Part shown: in pieces, positions 8,523 through 16,180 of the stretch
Position numbering within the stretch: position 1 is the stretch's first letter
How the letters are laid out: every line of letters starts with the position of its first letter
Source: Brevibacterium sp. CCUG 69071
GTDB taxonomy: Bacteria; Actinomycetota; Actinomycetes; Actinomycetales; Brevibacteriaceae
Assembly (NCBI RefSeq): GCF_021023135.1
Contig: NZ_PGFV01000001.1
Location: forward strand, 1,083,383 to 1,147,382
DNA: 64,000 bases
Direction: 5' to 3'
Position numbers and translations under genes: made by a program
Notes under the pieces: generated by a model
Told to the model about the DNA's origin: nothing
The model's input: the letters and a program-made list of their open reading frames with translations, nothing else
Database searches by the model: none

Positions 8523-8926
8523 TACGCCTCCTCGCTCTGAATGAGCTCTTTGTACTGCTCGCTGTCCAACAGCGATTCCACCTGTGCGGGCTCACTGAGC
8601 TCGACGAGGTACATCCATCCGTCTTCGAACGGGGAGGAGTTCACGGTTTCCGGAGAGTCATCGAGGGACTCGTTGATCTCGGTGATCGAACCGGACACCG
8701 GTGCGATGAGGTCGGACACGCTCTTCGTGCTTTCGACTTCGCCACAGGACTCACCAGCAGTGATCGAGTCTCCGACGGCAGGCAGATCGACATAGACGAC
8801 GTCACCCAGCTGTTCCTGGGCGAAATCGGTGATACCCACACGGACAACCGCGTTGTTCTCCGTGGTCGCAACCCACTCGTGGTCGCGCGAATACCGCAAA
8901 GACACTGGGTAATCCAGTTCTGGCAT
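8522..8926 (-). CDS. gcvH: glycine cleavage system H protein
   Basis: A 134-residue lipoyl carrier protein that shuttles the aminomethyl group between the P, T and L proteins of glycine cleavage. The lipoylation lysine lies in GEVESTKSVSDL, the N-terminal YSRDHEWV is the usual start of the fold, and the C-terminal GWMYLVEL closes the domain. Length is normal. AGAGGAG stands before the ATG. It is the first gene of the minus-strand run gcvH, FHA, DUF151 and possibly aroG. The other glycine cleavage genes are not in this window, as in mycobacteria where gcvH also sits with garA. Confidence 0.96.
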   Translation of the reverse strand: MPELDYPVSLRYSRDHEWVATTENNAVVRVGITDFAQEQLGDVVYVDLPAVGDSITAGESCGEVESTKSVSDLIAPVSGSITEINESLDDSPETVNSSPFEDGWMYLVELSEPAQVESLLDSEQYKELIQSEEA

Positions 8927-9096
8927 GTCGACTCCTCTTAGCTTGTCGGTGTTCCAAGCATAGCCGCCTCGGGCACTTTCATAACAATCACGAAACAGAA
9001 ATGTTACCGACTCCCGATTCCGACCGAGAACCAGACCCGCCTCTCACGTGACTACCTGGGATGATACTCGCTTTTCGGAGGTCACGAAACGCAATT

Positions 9097-9126
9097 TTGG
9101 CACTTGGTCGGGGATCGGTATAGGCT
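9097..9126 (+). promoter_or_regulatory. candidate sigma-70-type promoter for tRNA-Pro
   Basis: TTGGCA (9097-9102) and TAGGCT (9121-9126) are separated by 18 bases, and the -10 ends 32 bases before the mature tRNA. This fits a housekeeping promoter by pattern only. Confidence 0.45.
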
Positions 9127-9158
9127 AGTTCCCGTTGCCCCACGAGGTTGTTCGGTAA

Positions 9159-9232
9159 CGGGCTATGGCGCAGCTTGGTAGCGCGCTTCACTGGGGGTGA
9201 AGAGGTCGTGGGTTCAAATCCCGCTAGCCCGA
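9159..9232 (+). tRNA. tRNA-Pro (anticodon GGG)
   Basis: A full cloverleaf can be drawn: acceptor stem CGGGCTA (9159-9165) with TAGCCCG (9225-9231), D arm around GCGCAGCTTGGTAGCGC, anticodon stem CTTCA/TGAAG with loop CTGGGGG (9191-9197) giving GGG at 9193-9195, and T arm GTGGG/CCCGC around TTCAAAT. The discriminator base is A9232 and no CCA is encoded. It decodes CCC and CCU. Confidence 0.96.
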
Positions 9233-9238
9233 CTTTTT

Positions 9239-9287
9239 GCCTGAGTCGTCACATCCTTGCCAGAGGATAGTGCGGCTCAGGCTTTTT
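9239..9287 (+). terminator. probable rho-independent terminator of tRNA-Pro
   Basis: GCCTGAGTCGT (9239-9249) can pair with GCGGCTCAGGC (9272-9282), allowing G-U pairs, and TTTTT follows at 9283-9287. The loop is long (about 22 bases). Confidence 0.6.
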
Positions 9288-9289
9288 CG

Positions 9290-9630
9290 TGCGCTCAGAC
9301 CTTTACGTCCGCTCAGTCCTTTCTCGCGTATGACTCCTTCATGTCTCGCGACATCGCTCCGGTCAGCGGAGCGCTCAGTCATCACAGCGGAGCGCTGGGT
9401 CAACGCGAACTGCGAAAATGTCGCCTCCGCTCGGTGCTCGGCTCTGTCGGTCAACAGTTAGCTCGAAAACATCGTCTCCTGCGACGACTATTTCCAGTTA
9501 AGTGTTGACCGACGCCGATATCGTCTCTAAGCGACGCAGATTTCGCTCCGGACGACAGCAGAACCGGCCACGATTGCCTTGGCAACAGTCCGTCATCGCG
9601 AGCCAACGATCGGTGCCCCATCAGCACTAG
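9290..9630. other. intergenic region without a supported gene
   Basis: About 340 bases between the tRNA terminator and the convergent MFS gene. Short frames exist but have no recognisable content, ribosome site or family pattern. The only structure seen is a loose repetition of AGCGGAGCGCT near 9366 and 9381. Confidence 0.6.
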
Positions 9631-10875
9631 TCAGCGATCAGCGGACCGGGATCCGCCGGAGAGGCCGAGCCTGCCGGCGAAGATCATCGTCACTGCTCCG
9701 ACGACGATCAGCAGCGACAGCCCCCAGCGCAGGCTGGCCCCGGTGGCGAGGACTCCGACCAAGGGGCTCGTGCCGAGGAACCCGATCCGCATGATCCAGT
9801 TGACCAGGGTCACTCCCCCGGCCGGACCTGCACCGGGAATGTGTGCCGCCGCGCCGAGTGCTCCCGGGACGAGTGTGGCCGAGCCGTATCCCACTGCGGC
9901 CAGACCGATGAGCAGCTGAATCGGTTCGACCGCGGTGACGATCCCGAGTCCCCCGAGGGCGATGAGTCCCCCGCCGAGGCGCGCGATGCGTGAGGGACCG
10001 AACCGCTGCACGAGAATGTCCCCGCTGAACCGTCCCAGGCACTGGCTGCCGATGACGACGCTGAAGGCGACCCCGGCAATCCCGACGGCGACCCCGGCGA
10101 ACTGCACTGCGGCGAGCGCGGCCCAATTGTTCGCGATGTCCTCGACGATCGTTCCGCACACTGCGACGATCGCCAGGGGCAGTGCGAGACGGAGAATCGC
10201 CCGCTTCGACCGCGCCCGCCCCGAGGCGGCTTCCCCGGCATCGTCATCCGAGGCGGATCCCTGGGGCGCCTCAGACTCGTCGCCCGAGTCGCGGATCGGC
10301 CGGGATGACGCCGTATCAGCGATGAGCCGTCGTCCGACCGCGACGAGCAGCACCGCGGCGACAGCGACCAGCGCGAGGTGGAGGCGCATATCCATTCCCG
10401 CCGAGGCGGCCAGGGTGGCGAGCGCCCCGCTGAGCAGACCGCCGAGGCTCCACAGCGCATGCATCGAGGACAGGACCACTCGCGAGAGCCTCTCCTGCAC
10501 CGCGATGCCGACCACGTTCTGCGCGACGTCGACGATCGCATCGAAGAACCCGACGAGGAAGAGGCAGGCGGCCATCATCCAGCCGTTGACCGACCAGGCG
10601 GTGCTCGCCACAGCCAGGCCGAGCAGGATCGTCCCGGCGACGACGACCGCGTTCGCCCCGAACCGCGCAATCAGCTTCGACGGGATCACCGAGGACGCGA
10701 TCGCCCCGAAGGCGAAGCAGGCGACGACGAGTCCGAATGCCCAGGAACTCAAGTCGAGGCGTTCGACCATGAGGGGATACCAGGGCAGGAGGGCGGCGAA
10801 CACCAGCCCGTTGCTGCTGAAGTAGATGCCGACCCCGGCGATCGGACGCAGACCCGCCCCTCTCCGGCCGCTCAT
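9631..10875 (-). CDS. MFS transporter
   Basis: A 414-residue polytopic protein with about twelve membrane helices. They are split by a charged cytoplasmic loop near residues 190-225 (Asp/Glu/Ser-rich, then SGRARSKRA), the usual break between the two six-helix halves of the major facilitator superfamily. Glycine-rich helices such as WAFGLVVACFAFGAI and GSATLVPGALGAAAH fit the fold. The pattern is close to uncharacterised FucP/YbjJ-like MFS proteins, but the substrate is unknown. The ATG follows the NhaD gene by 22 bases on the same strand with only a weak ribosome site, so it is probably the second gene of a two-gene transport operon. Confidence 0.85.
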   Translation of the reverse strand: MSGRRGAGLRPIAGVGIYFSSNGLVFAALLPWYPLMVERLDLSSWAFGLVVACFAFGAIASSVIPSKLIARFGANAVVVAGTILLGLAVASTAWSVNGWMMAACLFLVGFFDAIVDVAQNVVGIAVQERLSRVVLSSMHALWSLGGLLSGALATLAASAGMDMRLHLALVAVAAVLLVAVGRRLIADTASSRPIRDSGDESEAPQGSASDDDAGEAASGRARSKRAILRLALPLAIVAVCGTIVEDIANNWAALAAVQFAGVAVGIAGVAFSVVIGSQCLGRFSGDILVQRFGPSRIARLGGGLIALGGLGIVTAVEPIQLLIGLAAVGYGSATLVPGALGAAAHIPGAGPAGGVTLVNWIMRIGFLGTSPLVGVLATGASLRWGLSLLIVVGAVTMIFAGRLGLSGGSRSADR

Positions 10876-10897
10876 CCGCAGGCCCCGATGTGATCGA

Positions 10898-12373
10898 TCA
10901 TCGGGACGGCTCTCCCGTTCCCGTGCCCTGGTCGTTGACCGAACCGGTACCGGTCCTGGACTCTGTCCCGCCCCCTGGATGCCCCACGACCCGCGCCGAG
11001 GCGGCCCTGCGGATATCGAGACCGGCGCGAACGAGGATGAGCGCGACGACGAGGATTCCCAGCACCTTCCACCACGGGCCTTCGGTCATGAAGATGAGCA
11101 CCATCGCGGCAAGGATCGGCACGAGCCGCGTGAACGACCACCCGACGTAGCCGCCGAAGCTCGGCATCACCACGCCCGCGGAGTCCGCAACGGATTTCAC
11201 CATGAAGTTCGGCCCATTGCCGATGTACGTCACGGCTCCGCCCATCACCGCACCCAAGGACACGGCGATGAGCAGGGTCTCGGGAACCCCTGCCACCTGC
11301 GGTTCCCCCGGAATCTGGGCGGCCATCTCGAAGAAGGTCACATAGGTCGGCGCATTGTCGAGCACAGAGGACAGTCCACCGGTGAAGATGAACAGGGTGA
11401 TCTCACTCAGCGGCAGCTTGTGGGCGACCTGCCCCAGGTACTGCAGAGCAGGCATCATCGTGAGGAAGATGCCGATGAACAGCGCCCCGACTTCGAGGAT
11501 GGGCGCCCAGGTAAACTTGTTGAGGTTGAATCGGGCGCCGCGGTCCCCGAGCAGGAAGGAGGTGGCCGCCGCAACGATCATCACCACCTCACGCCAAGGA
11601 ACGAAACCGGCGAAGCCCGCATGCCCGGACTCGATCGCATGGACGTCCACCGAGGGGATGAAGGCCACGGCCACGATGATCACGGCGAGGAAGACGAGGC
11701 CGCTGGCTCCCCGCAGCCCGAGCTTCGTGACATATTCGGCGTCCTTCGCCAGCGCCTCGTCGGGTTCCCGCGAATACATCTTCCGGTCGAGGGCGTAGTA
11801 GCTGATGAGCAGGATGGCATTGACGAACAGCCAGTACGGCCACAGCCCGAAGGTCCATTCGAAGGGGACCCCGCGCAGCATTCCGAGGAACAGCGGCGGA
11901 TCGCCCAGAGGTGTGAGCAGCCCACCGCAGTTGGCGACGATGAAGATCGTGAACACGACCGTGTGCATGCGATGCATACGGTCCTGATTGGTGTTGAGGA
12001 TCGGACGGATGAGCAGCATCGCCGTACCCGTAGTTCCAATGAACGAAGCGAGGAGGCCGCCGATGGCCAGGAACACCGTGTTATTGCGCGGGGTCGCCTT
12101 GATGTCGCCGACGAGGAAGATCCCTCCCGAGGCCACGAACAGGCTGCCGACGAGCACGATGAACTGGAAGTACTCGAGCAGAGCATGAGCCACTGTCGCA
12201 CCCTCCCCGCCGAGCACGAACCACACGGCGATCGGGATCCCGAGCACGAGGGCGACGATGAGCTTGACGAGGTTGCGATCCCAGATCTTCTCAGTCGCCG
12301 GAATCAACGGCAGCACCGCAATGCAGCCGAGCAGCAGAACGAATGGGATGATGCTCCACCAGGCAACGGTCAT
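10898..12373 (-). CDS. NhaD-type Na+/H+ antiporter (ArsB/NhaD superfamily)
   Basis: A 491-residue membrane protein with about 12 hydrophobic helices. The sequence matches the NhaD branch of the ion transporter superfamily: GTTGTAMLLIRPIL, ANCGGLLTPLGDPPLFLGML, and LSSVLDNAPTYVTFFEMA followed by GAVMGGAVTYIGNGPNFMVK. These conserved Gly/Pro/Asn/Asp segments form the transport path for Na+ or Li+ against protons. The C-terminus is a short Gly/Thr-rich hydrophilic tail. It would support sodium and pH homeostasis, which fits the osmoprotection genes near the end of the window. The direction and ion are inferred from family membership. Confidence 0.85.
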   Translation of the reverse strand: MTVAWWSIIPFVLLLGCIAVLPLIPATEKIWDRNLVKLIVALVLGIPIAVWFVLGGEGATVAHALLEYFQFIVLVGSLFVASGGIFLVGDIKATPRNNTVFLAIGGLLASFIGTTGTAMLLIRPILNTNQDRMHRMHTVVFTIFIVANCGGLLTPLGDPPLFLGMLRGVPFEWTFGLWPYWLFVNAILLISYYALDRKMYSREPDEALAKDAEYVTKLGLRGASGLVFLAVIIVAVAFIPSVDVHAIESGHAGFAGFVPWREVVMIVAAATSFLLGDRGARFNLNKFTWAPILEVGALFIGIFLTMMPALQYLGQVAHKLPLSEITLFIFTGGLSSVLDNAPTYVTFFEMAAQIPGEPQVAGVPETLLIAVSLGAVMGGAVTYIGNGPNFMVKSVADSAGVVMPSFGGYVGWSFTRLVPILAAMVLIFMTEGPWWKVLGILVVALILVRAGLDIRRAASARVVGHPGGGTESRTGTGSVNDQGTGTGEPSR

Positions 12374-12708
12374 CCGGGTCTCCCCTATCTCTCGTGCAGG
12401 ACGATCACCCGCCCCTGCGCAGGAAGGTCACTCGTCACGTCGACGTCGACGGTTCTTCACTCTACTGAATGGCAACGACCGGTAGCACAGCGGCCCGCCG
12501 AGCGGACGAGCCACCCGTTCCGGTGAGGCGAATCACCAGGAGACCGGCAGACGCACCGAGGTGGCCCCAGCACAGTGCGTGCCCGCTCGCCTACGCTGGG
12601 GGCTGTCCACCGACCCGCACCCCGCGCGAGCGCCGACCCGCGCGAGTACCGACCCGCACCCCGCGCGAGCGCCGACCCGCGCGAGTACCGACCCATCTGG
12701 AGGCCGCG
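12374..12708. other. divergent intergenic region with a 39-bp tandem repeat
   Basis: 335 bases separate the NhaD-like gene from the divergent sugar porter gene, so promoters for both should lie here, though none is obvious. The right third holds the 39-bp repeats. Two plus-strand frames run open through the region into the porter gene, which is a consequence of its high GC content. Confidence 0.6.
12611..12688. repeat. 39-bp perfect tandem repeat (two units) upstream of the sugar porter
   Basis: 12611-12649 and 12650-12688 are identical (each starts CGACCCGCACCCCGCGCGAG), and a third partial unit (CGACCC) begins at 12689. Each unit also contains internal near-copies of CGACCCGCGCGAG. The repeats end 20 bases before the chosen ATG at 12709. 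Confidence 0.9.
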
Positions 12709-14151
12709 ATGCCCTCGACACGACCCGATCCCGAGCGACTTCACGGCGCCGAGCGGCTGAATTCCCGCATCATCGGCATCTCCGTGGCCGCGGCGCTCGG
12801 CGGATTCCTCTTCGGCTTCGACACTGCGGTCATCAACGGTGCCGTCGATGCCCTGGCCGAGGAGTTCGCCCTCGGGGCCGGGCTCAAGGGCTTCGCGGTC
12901 TCCTCGGCGCTCATCGCCTGCGCGCTCGGAGCCTGGTTCGCCGGCAACCTGGCCAACCGCTACGGGCGCCTGCCGGTGATGGTCGTGGCAGCGATCCTGT
13001 TCTTCGTCTCCGCAATCGGCTCCGGGCTGGCCTTCGGGGTCACCGACCTCATCATCTGGAGGATGGTCGGCGGGTTGGGTGTCGGCGCCGCCTCGGTGAT
13101 CGCTCCGGCCTATATCGCCGAGGTGTCCCCGGCGCGCGTCCGCGGTCGCCTCGGGTCGCTGCAGCAGCTGGCGATCGTCACCGGAATCTTCGCCGCCCTG
13201 CTCTCCAATGCCCTGCTCGCCTCCGTCTCCGGCGGCGCGGGTGCCCAGTTCTGGTTCGGCATCGAGACCTGGCGCTGGATGTTCATGGTCGAGGCGCTCC
13301 CGGCCCTCGTCTACGGACTCATGGCCCTCGGGCTGCCGGAATCTCCCCGCTTCCTCGTCGCCAGAGGACGGGAAGACGACGCGGCCAGGGTGCTGCGCGA
13401 CTTCACCGGTGTGCTCGAGACCGCTCCGCTGATCGAGCGCATCCGGGACTCGATCCGCCGCGAGGATCGCGAATCCTTCCGCGATCTCGTGGGCAAGCGC
13501 TTCGGCCTCAAACCGATCGTGTGGATCGGCATCCTGCTCTCGGTGTTCCAGCAGTTCGTCGGCATCAACGTGATCTTCTACTATTCGACGACGCTGTGGA
13601 AGTCAGTCGGCTTCGACGAATCCAGTGCCCTGCTGACCTCGGTGATCACCTCGGTGACGAACATCCTCGTGACGATCGTGGCGATCCTCCTCGTCGATCG
13701 CCTCGGGCGTCGGAAGATGCTGCTGGCCGGGTCGTTCCTCATGGGACTCTCCCTGGCGATGATGGCCGTGGCCTTCTCCTTCGCCGAGCTCGTCACCGCC
13801 GCCGACGGCACCACCGCAGCCCAGCTCGAAGCACCGTGGTCGATCATCGCGCTCATCTCCGCCAATGTCTTCGTCGTCGGCTTCGGCGCGACCTGGGGGC
13901 CGCTGGTGTGGGTGCTGTTGGGCGAGATGTTCCCCAACCGGATCCGGGCCGGAGCCCTGGCGGTCGCCGCGGCCGCGCAGTGGGTCGCGAACTTCGCCAT
14001 CTCGACGACGTTCCCGATCTTCGCCGATATCAGCTTGAGCTTCGCCTACGGCTTCTACGCGCTCTTCGCGGTGCTGTCTTTCTTCTTCGTGTGGTGGAAG
14101 GTGCCGGAGACGAAGGGCATCGAACTCGAGGACATGACCGAAGAGGTCTGA
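12709..14151 (+). CDS. sugar porter family MFS transporter
   Basis: A 480-residue, twelve-helix transporter with the sugar-porter signatures: GFLFGFDTAVINGA in helix 1, NRYGRLP after helix 2, ELAPARVRGR-like EVSPARVRGRLGS after helix 4, PESPRFL before the central loop, DRLGRRKML after helix 8, and a C-terminal PETKGIELEDM. It is likely a proton-coupled monosaccharide importer, but the specific sugar is unknown. ATG 12709 is chosen because CTGGAGG lies six bases upstream. The frame is also open further 5' through the 39-bp repeats, but that segment has no protein character. Confidence 0.92.
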   Translation: MPSTRPDPERLHGAERLNSRIIGISVAAALGGFLFGFDTAVINGAVDALAEEFALGAGLKGFAVSSALIACALGAWFAGNLANRYGRLPVMVVAAILFFVSAIGSGLAFGVTDLIIWRMVGGLGVGAASVIAPAYIAEVSPARVRGRLGSLQQLAIVTGIFAALLSNALLASVSGGAGAQFWFGIETWRWMFMVEALPALVYGLMALGLPESPRFLVARGREDDAARVLRDFTGVLETAPLIERIRDSIRREDRESFRDLVGKRFGLKPIVWIGILLSVFQQFVGINVIFYYSTTLWKSVGFDESSALLTSVITSVTNILVTIVAILLVDRLGRRKMLLAGSFLMGLSLAMMAVAFSFAELVTAADGTTAAQLEAPWSIIALISANVFVVGFGATWGPLVWVLLGEMFPNRIRAGALAVAAAAQWVANFAISTTFPIFADISLSFAYGFYALFAVLSFFFVWWKVPETKGIELEDMTEEV

Positions 14152-14229
14152 GCCTCAGCAGTTCCGAGCCTCAGCAGGTCTGAACCTCAGGAAGTCCGAG
14201 ACTCGGCAGGTCTCAGTTTCAGGCGGTCT
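14150..14229. repeat. five tandem degenerate 16-bp units across two gene ends
   Basis: Units at 14150, 14166, 14182, 14198 and 14214 follow the pattern GAGCCTCAGCAGGTCT with two to five changes each. The array starts within the sugar porter stop codon (14149-14151) and runs into the last codons of the convergent DedA-like gene (ends 14219). Confidence 0.85.
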
Positions 14230-14731
14230 CCGCCTCGGCGTCCGGTGCCTCCGCCGCCGGCGTCCCGTCCTTCTTCCGCAGGCCGATGAACAGCCCGCCG
14301 ATGGCCAGCACGAAGCACGCACCCACGCCGATCGTCAGGCCCGGCGCCACCTCGTAGGCTCGGGCCAGCGCCTTAAAGCCGATGAGACCGACGGTCGAGT
14401 AGATGAGCGCCCACAGGGAGCCGCCCACGACCAGTGCCGGAAGGTAGCGTCGCAGGCGCATCGCACTCGTGCCGGCGGCGAGGTTGAGCACCGTCTGCAC
14501 GCCGATCATCAGGAAGCTCAGGGCGATGACCGGGGCACCGAAACGGTCGATCATCTCCTCGGCCCTGCGGTACTTCGATCCCGACATGATCTTGTCGACA
14601 CGATTGATCTTGCGGATGCCCGTGCGCGCCAACCGGCCCAGCAGGTAGGTGCCCCCGGCACGGGCCAGGATGATGCCGAACAGGATGAGCCAGGTGACGG
14701 CGATCGGGAACGACCAATCGAGTGGGTTCAT
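14219..14731 (-). CDS. DedA-like (VTT-domain) membrane protein
   Basis: A 170-residue protein with about four hydrophobic segments and a short acidic Ala/Glu-rich tail. The core matches the DedA/VTT pattern: an amphipathic stretch ending RRAEEMIDRFGAPVIAL, then LNLAAGTSAMRLRRYLPALVVGGSLWALIYSTVG. The conserved Gly-x-x-x-M-x-x-x-x-F/Y-like segment is present although the usual Arg-Pro pair before it is replaced (IGVQTVLNLAAG). DedA proteins are linked to phospholipid flipping (undecaprenyl-phosphate or phosphatidylethanolamine) in other bacteria. It is shorter than the roughly 200-residue norm. No operon partner is evident. The role is inferred from the family. Confidence 0.75.
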   Translation of the reverse strand: MNPLDWSFPIAVTWLILFGIILARAGGTYLLGRLARTGIRKINRVDKIMSGSKYRRAEEMIDRFGAPVIALSFLMIGVQTVLNLAAGTSAMRLRRYLPALVVGGSLWALIYSTVGLIGFKALARAYEVAPGLTIGVGACFVLAIGGLFIGLRKKDGTPAAEAPDAEAETA

Positions 14732-14800
14732 CGGGAATCGGTGCCGGCAGGTTCTCTGGTGCTCACCCCTCGATTGTACGACACTGAGGTTAGTCTGCCC

Positions 14801-16015
14801 TCACACGGACGCACCGCCGAGGTAGACAGCATGCACCCGATCCTCGATTCCTCGCACGGCATCGGTGCGCAGGTCCCCGTCGATGAGGACGAGGTCGGCG
14901 AGGCTGCCTTCACCGATCCGACCCACCCGATCCTCACCGAGCAGCGCCGCCGCCACCGAGGTGCCGGCGGCGAGCGCCTCAGTCGTCGACAGACCGGCCC
15001 CGGCCAGCAGGCTTATCTCCTCGAGGTTCTCCCCGTGAGGACCCACTCCGGCATCGGTGCCCATGGCGATCTGCACCCCCGCCTCGTGGGCGCGCACGGT
15101 CGACTCCTGGTGGGCTTCGACGACGGTGCGGGCCTTCTCGACCACGGCCTCCGGTAGGGCGACTCCCGCCTCGGCGGCCTTGATCACGGCCTGCGGAGCC
15201 TGCAGGGTCGGGACCAGGAAGGTGCCGTGCTCGAGCATGAGGTCGATGGCTTCGTCATCGAGGTAGATGCCGTGCTCGATCGAACGGACCCCGGCTCGGA
15301 CGGCGTTCTTGATTCCGGGAGCGCCCTGGGCATGGGACATCACGTGCGCTCCCTGGGCGGCCGCCTCGGCGACGATGACCGCGATCTCAGTCTCACTGAA
15401 CTGGGAGTGGCGGGGATCGTCGCGGGGTGAGAGCACTCCCCCGGTGGAGCAGATCTTGATGTGATCGGCCCCGGCCCGCAGGAGCTCCCGAGCCTTGCGC
15501 TGGACCCCTTCGAGCCCGTCGGCGACTCCGGAGGGGCGCCCGGGATGAGGTGCCAGGAACGGCGATTCGGCACCCGAGACGAGGTGGAAGTCACCGTGAC
15601 CGCCGGTCTGGGACATGATGTTGACCGCGATGGACAGCCGAGGTCCGCGGACCACCCCGGTCTCGACGGCGACCTTCGCCCCCAGATCGGTGCCGCCGGC
15701 ATCCCTGACCGTGGTGACTCCGCCCTTGAGGGTCGCGTCCATGTGGGCGACCGAGTTGTAGAACTGGAGGGAGAAGGGATCGTGGAAGGACGAGGTGTTG
15801 CCCGCCCCTGTGCTCGTCAGGTGCACGTGACAGTCGATGACCCCGGGGATGATCGTCTGGCCCGCACAGTCGACGAAGGTGTCGTCGGCATTGTGGGAGC
15901 CCTGTCCGGGCTCAGTGATCGCGGTGACCGCGTCCCCGTCGACGACGACATCGCGTCGCCCGGGCAGGAACCGGGTTCCGTCGAAGACTGCGGCGTTGGT
16001 GAAGACTGTGACCAT
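14801..16015 (-). CDS. metal-dependent amidohydrolase (imidazolonepropionase/prolidase-like)
   Basis: A 404-residue amidohydrolase-superfamily enzyme. Metal ligands are readable in order: HVH in VIDCHVHLTS (near residue 63), the bridging lysine in DHIKICSTGG, His in HVMSHAQG, His in SIEHGIY, and the catalytic Asp in MGTDAG. The C-terminal LLGEDRVGRIGEGSLADLVLIDGD is the usual closing beta segment. Relatives hydrolyse Xaa-Pro or Xaa-Arg dipeptides, organophosphates or imidazolones, so the substrate is not predictable. The gene stands alone, convergent to nothing and divergent from the Pls-like synthetase gene, from which it is separated by 165 bases holding both promoters. Confidence 0.9.
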   Translation of the reverse strand: MVTVFTNAAVFDGTRFLPGRRDVVVDGDAVTAITEPGQGSHNADDTFVDCAGQTIIPGVIDCHVHLTSTGAGNTSSFHDPFSLQFYNSVAHMDATLKGGVTTVRDAGGTDLGAKVAVETGVVRGPRLSIAVNIMSQTGGHGDFHLVSGAESPFLAPHPGRPSGVADGLEGVQRKARELLRAGADHIKICSTGGVLSPRDDPRHSQFSETEIAVIVAEAAAQGAHVMSHAQGAPGIKNAVRAGVRSIEHGIYLDDEAIDLMLEHGTFLVPTLQAPQAVIKAAEAGVALPEAVVEKARTVVEAHQESTVRAHEAGVQIAMGTDAGVGPHGENLEEISLLAGAGLSTTEALAAGTSVAAALLGEDRVGRIGEGSLADLVLIDGDLRTDAVRGIEDRVHAVYLGGASV

Positions 16016-16180
16016 GGGTGTGCTCCTCGTCGTCGAAAAGGTCAGTGATTCACATCTATCACGGACGCGGCCGAAGAGCGAGGCTGTTCACCTTTGAGAC
16101 ACCTGAACTGAGTAAGGTCGACAACGATATCCGTCGGCAAAGCCACTGTCGCAGCCCAGCGAGATCGACCCGGAAGTTCA

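Noticed and set aside
9159..9287. Possible integration site at the tRNA-Pro gene
   Set aside because: No integrase and no repeat of the tRNA 3' end was found in the window.
10826..12526. A 566-residue plus-strand frame opposite NhaD
   Set aside because: It lacks membrane helices and family motifs, and the NhaD frame is strongly supported.
12561..14183. Second long plus-strand frame overlapping the sugar porter
   Set aside because: Arg/Pro/His-rich without membrane helices; the porter motifs are in the other frame.
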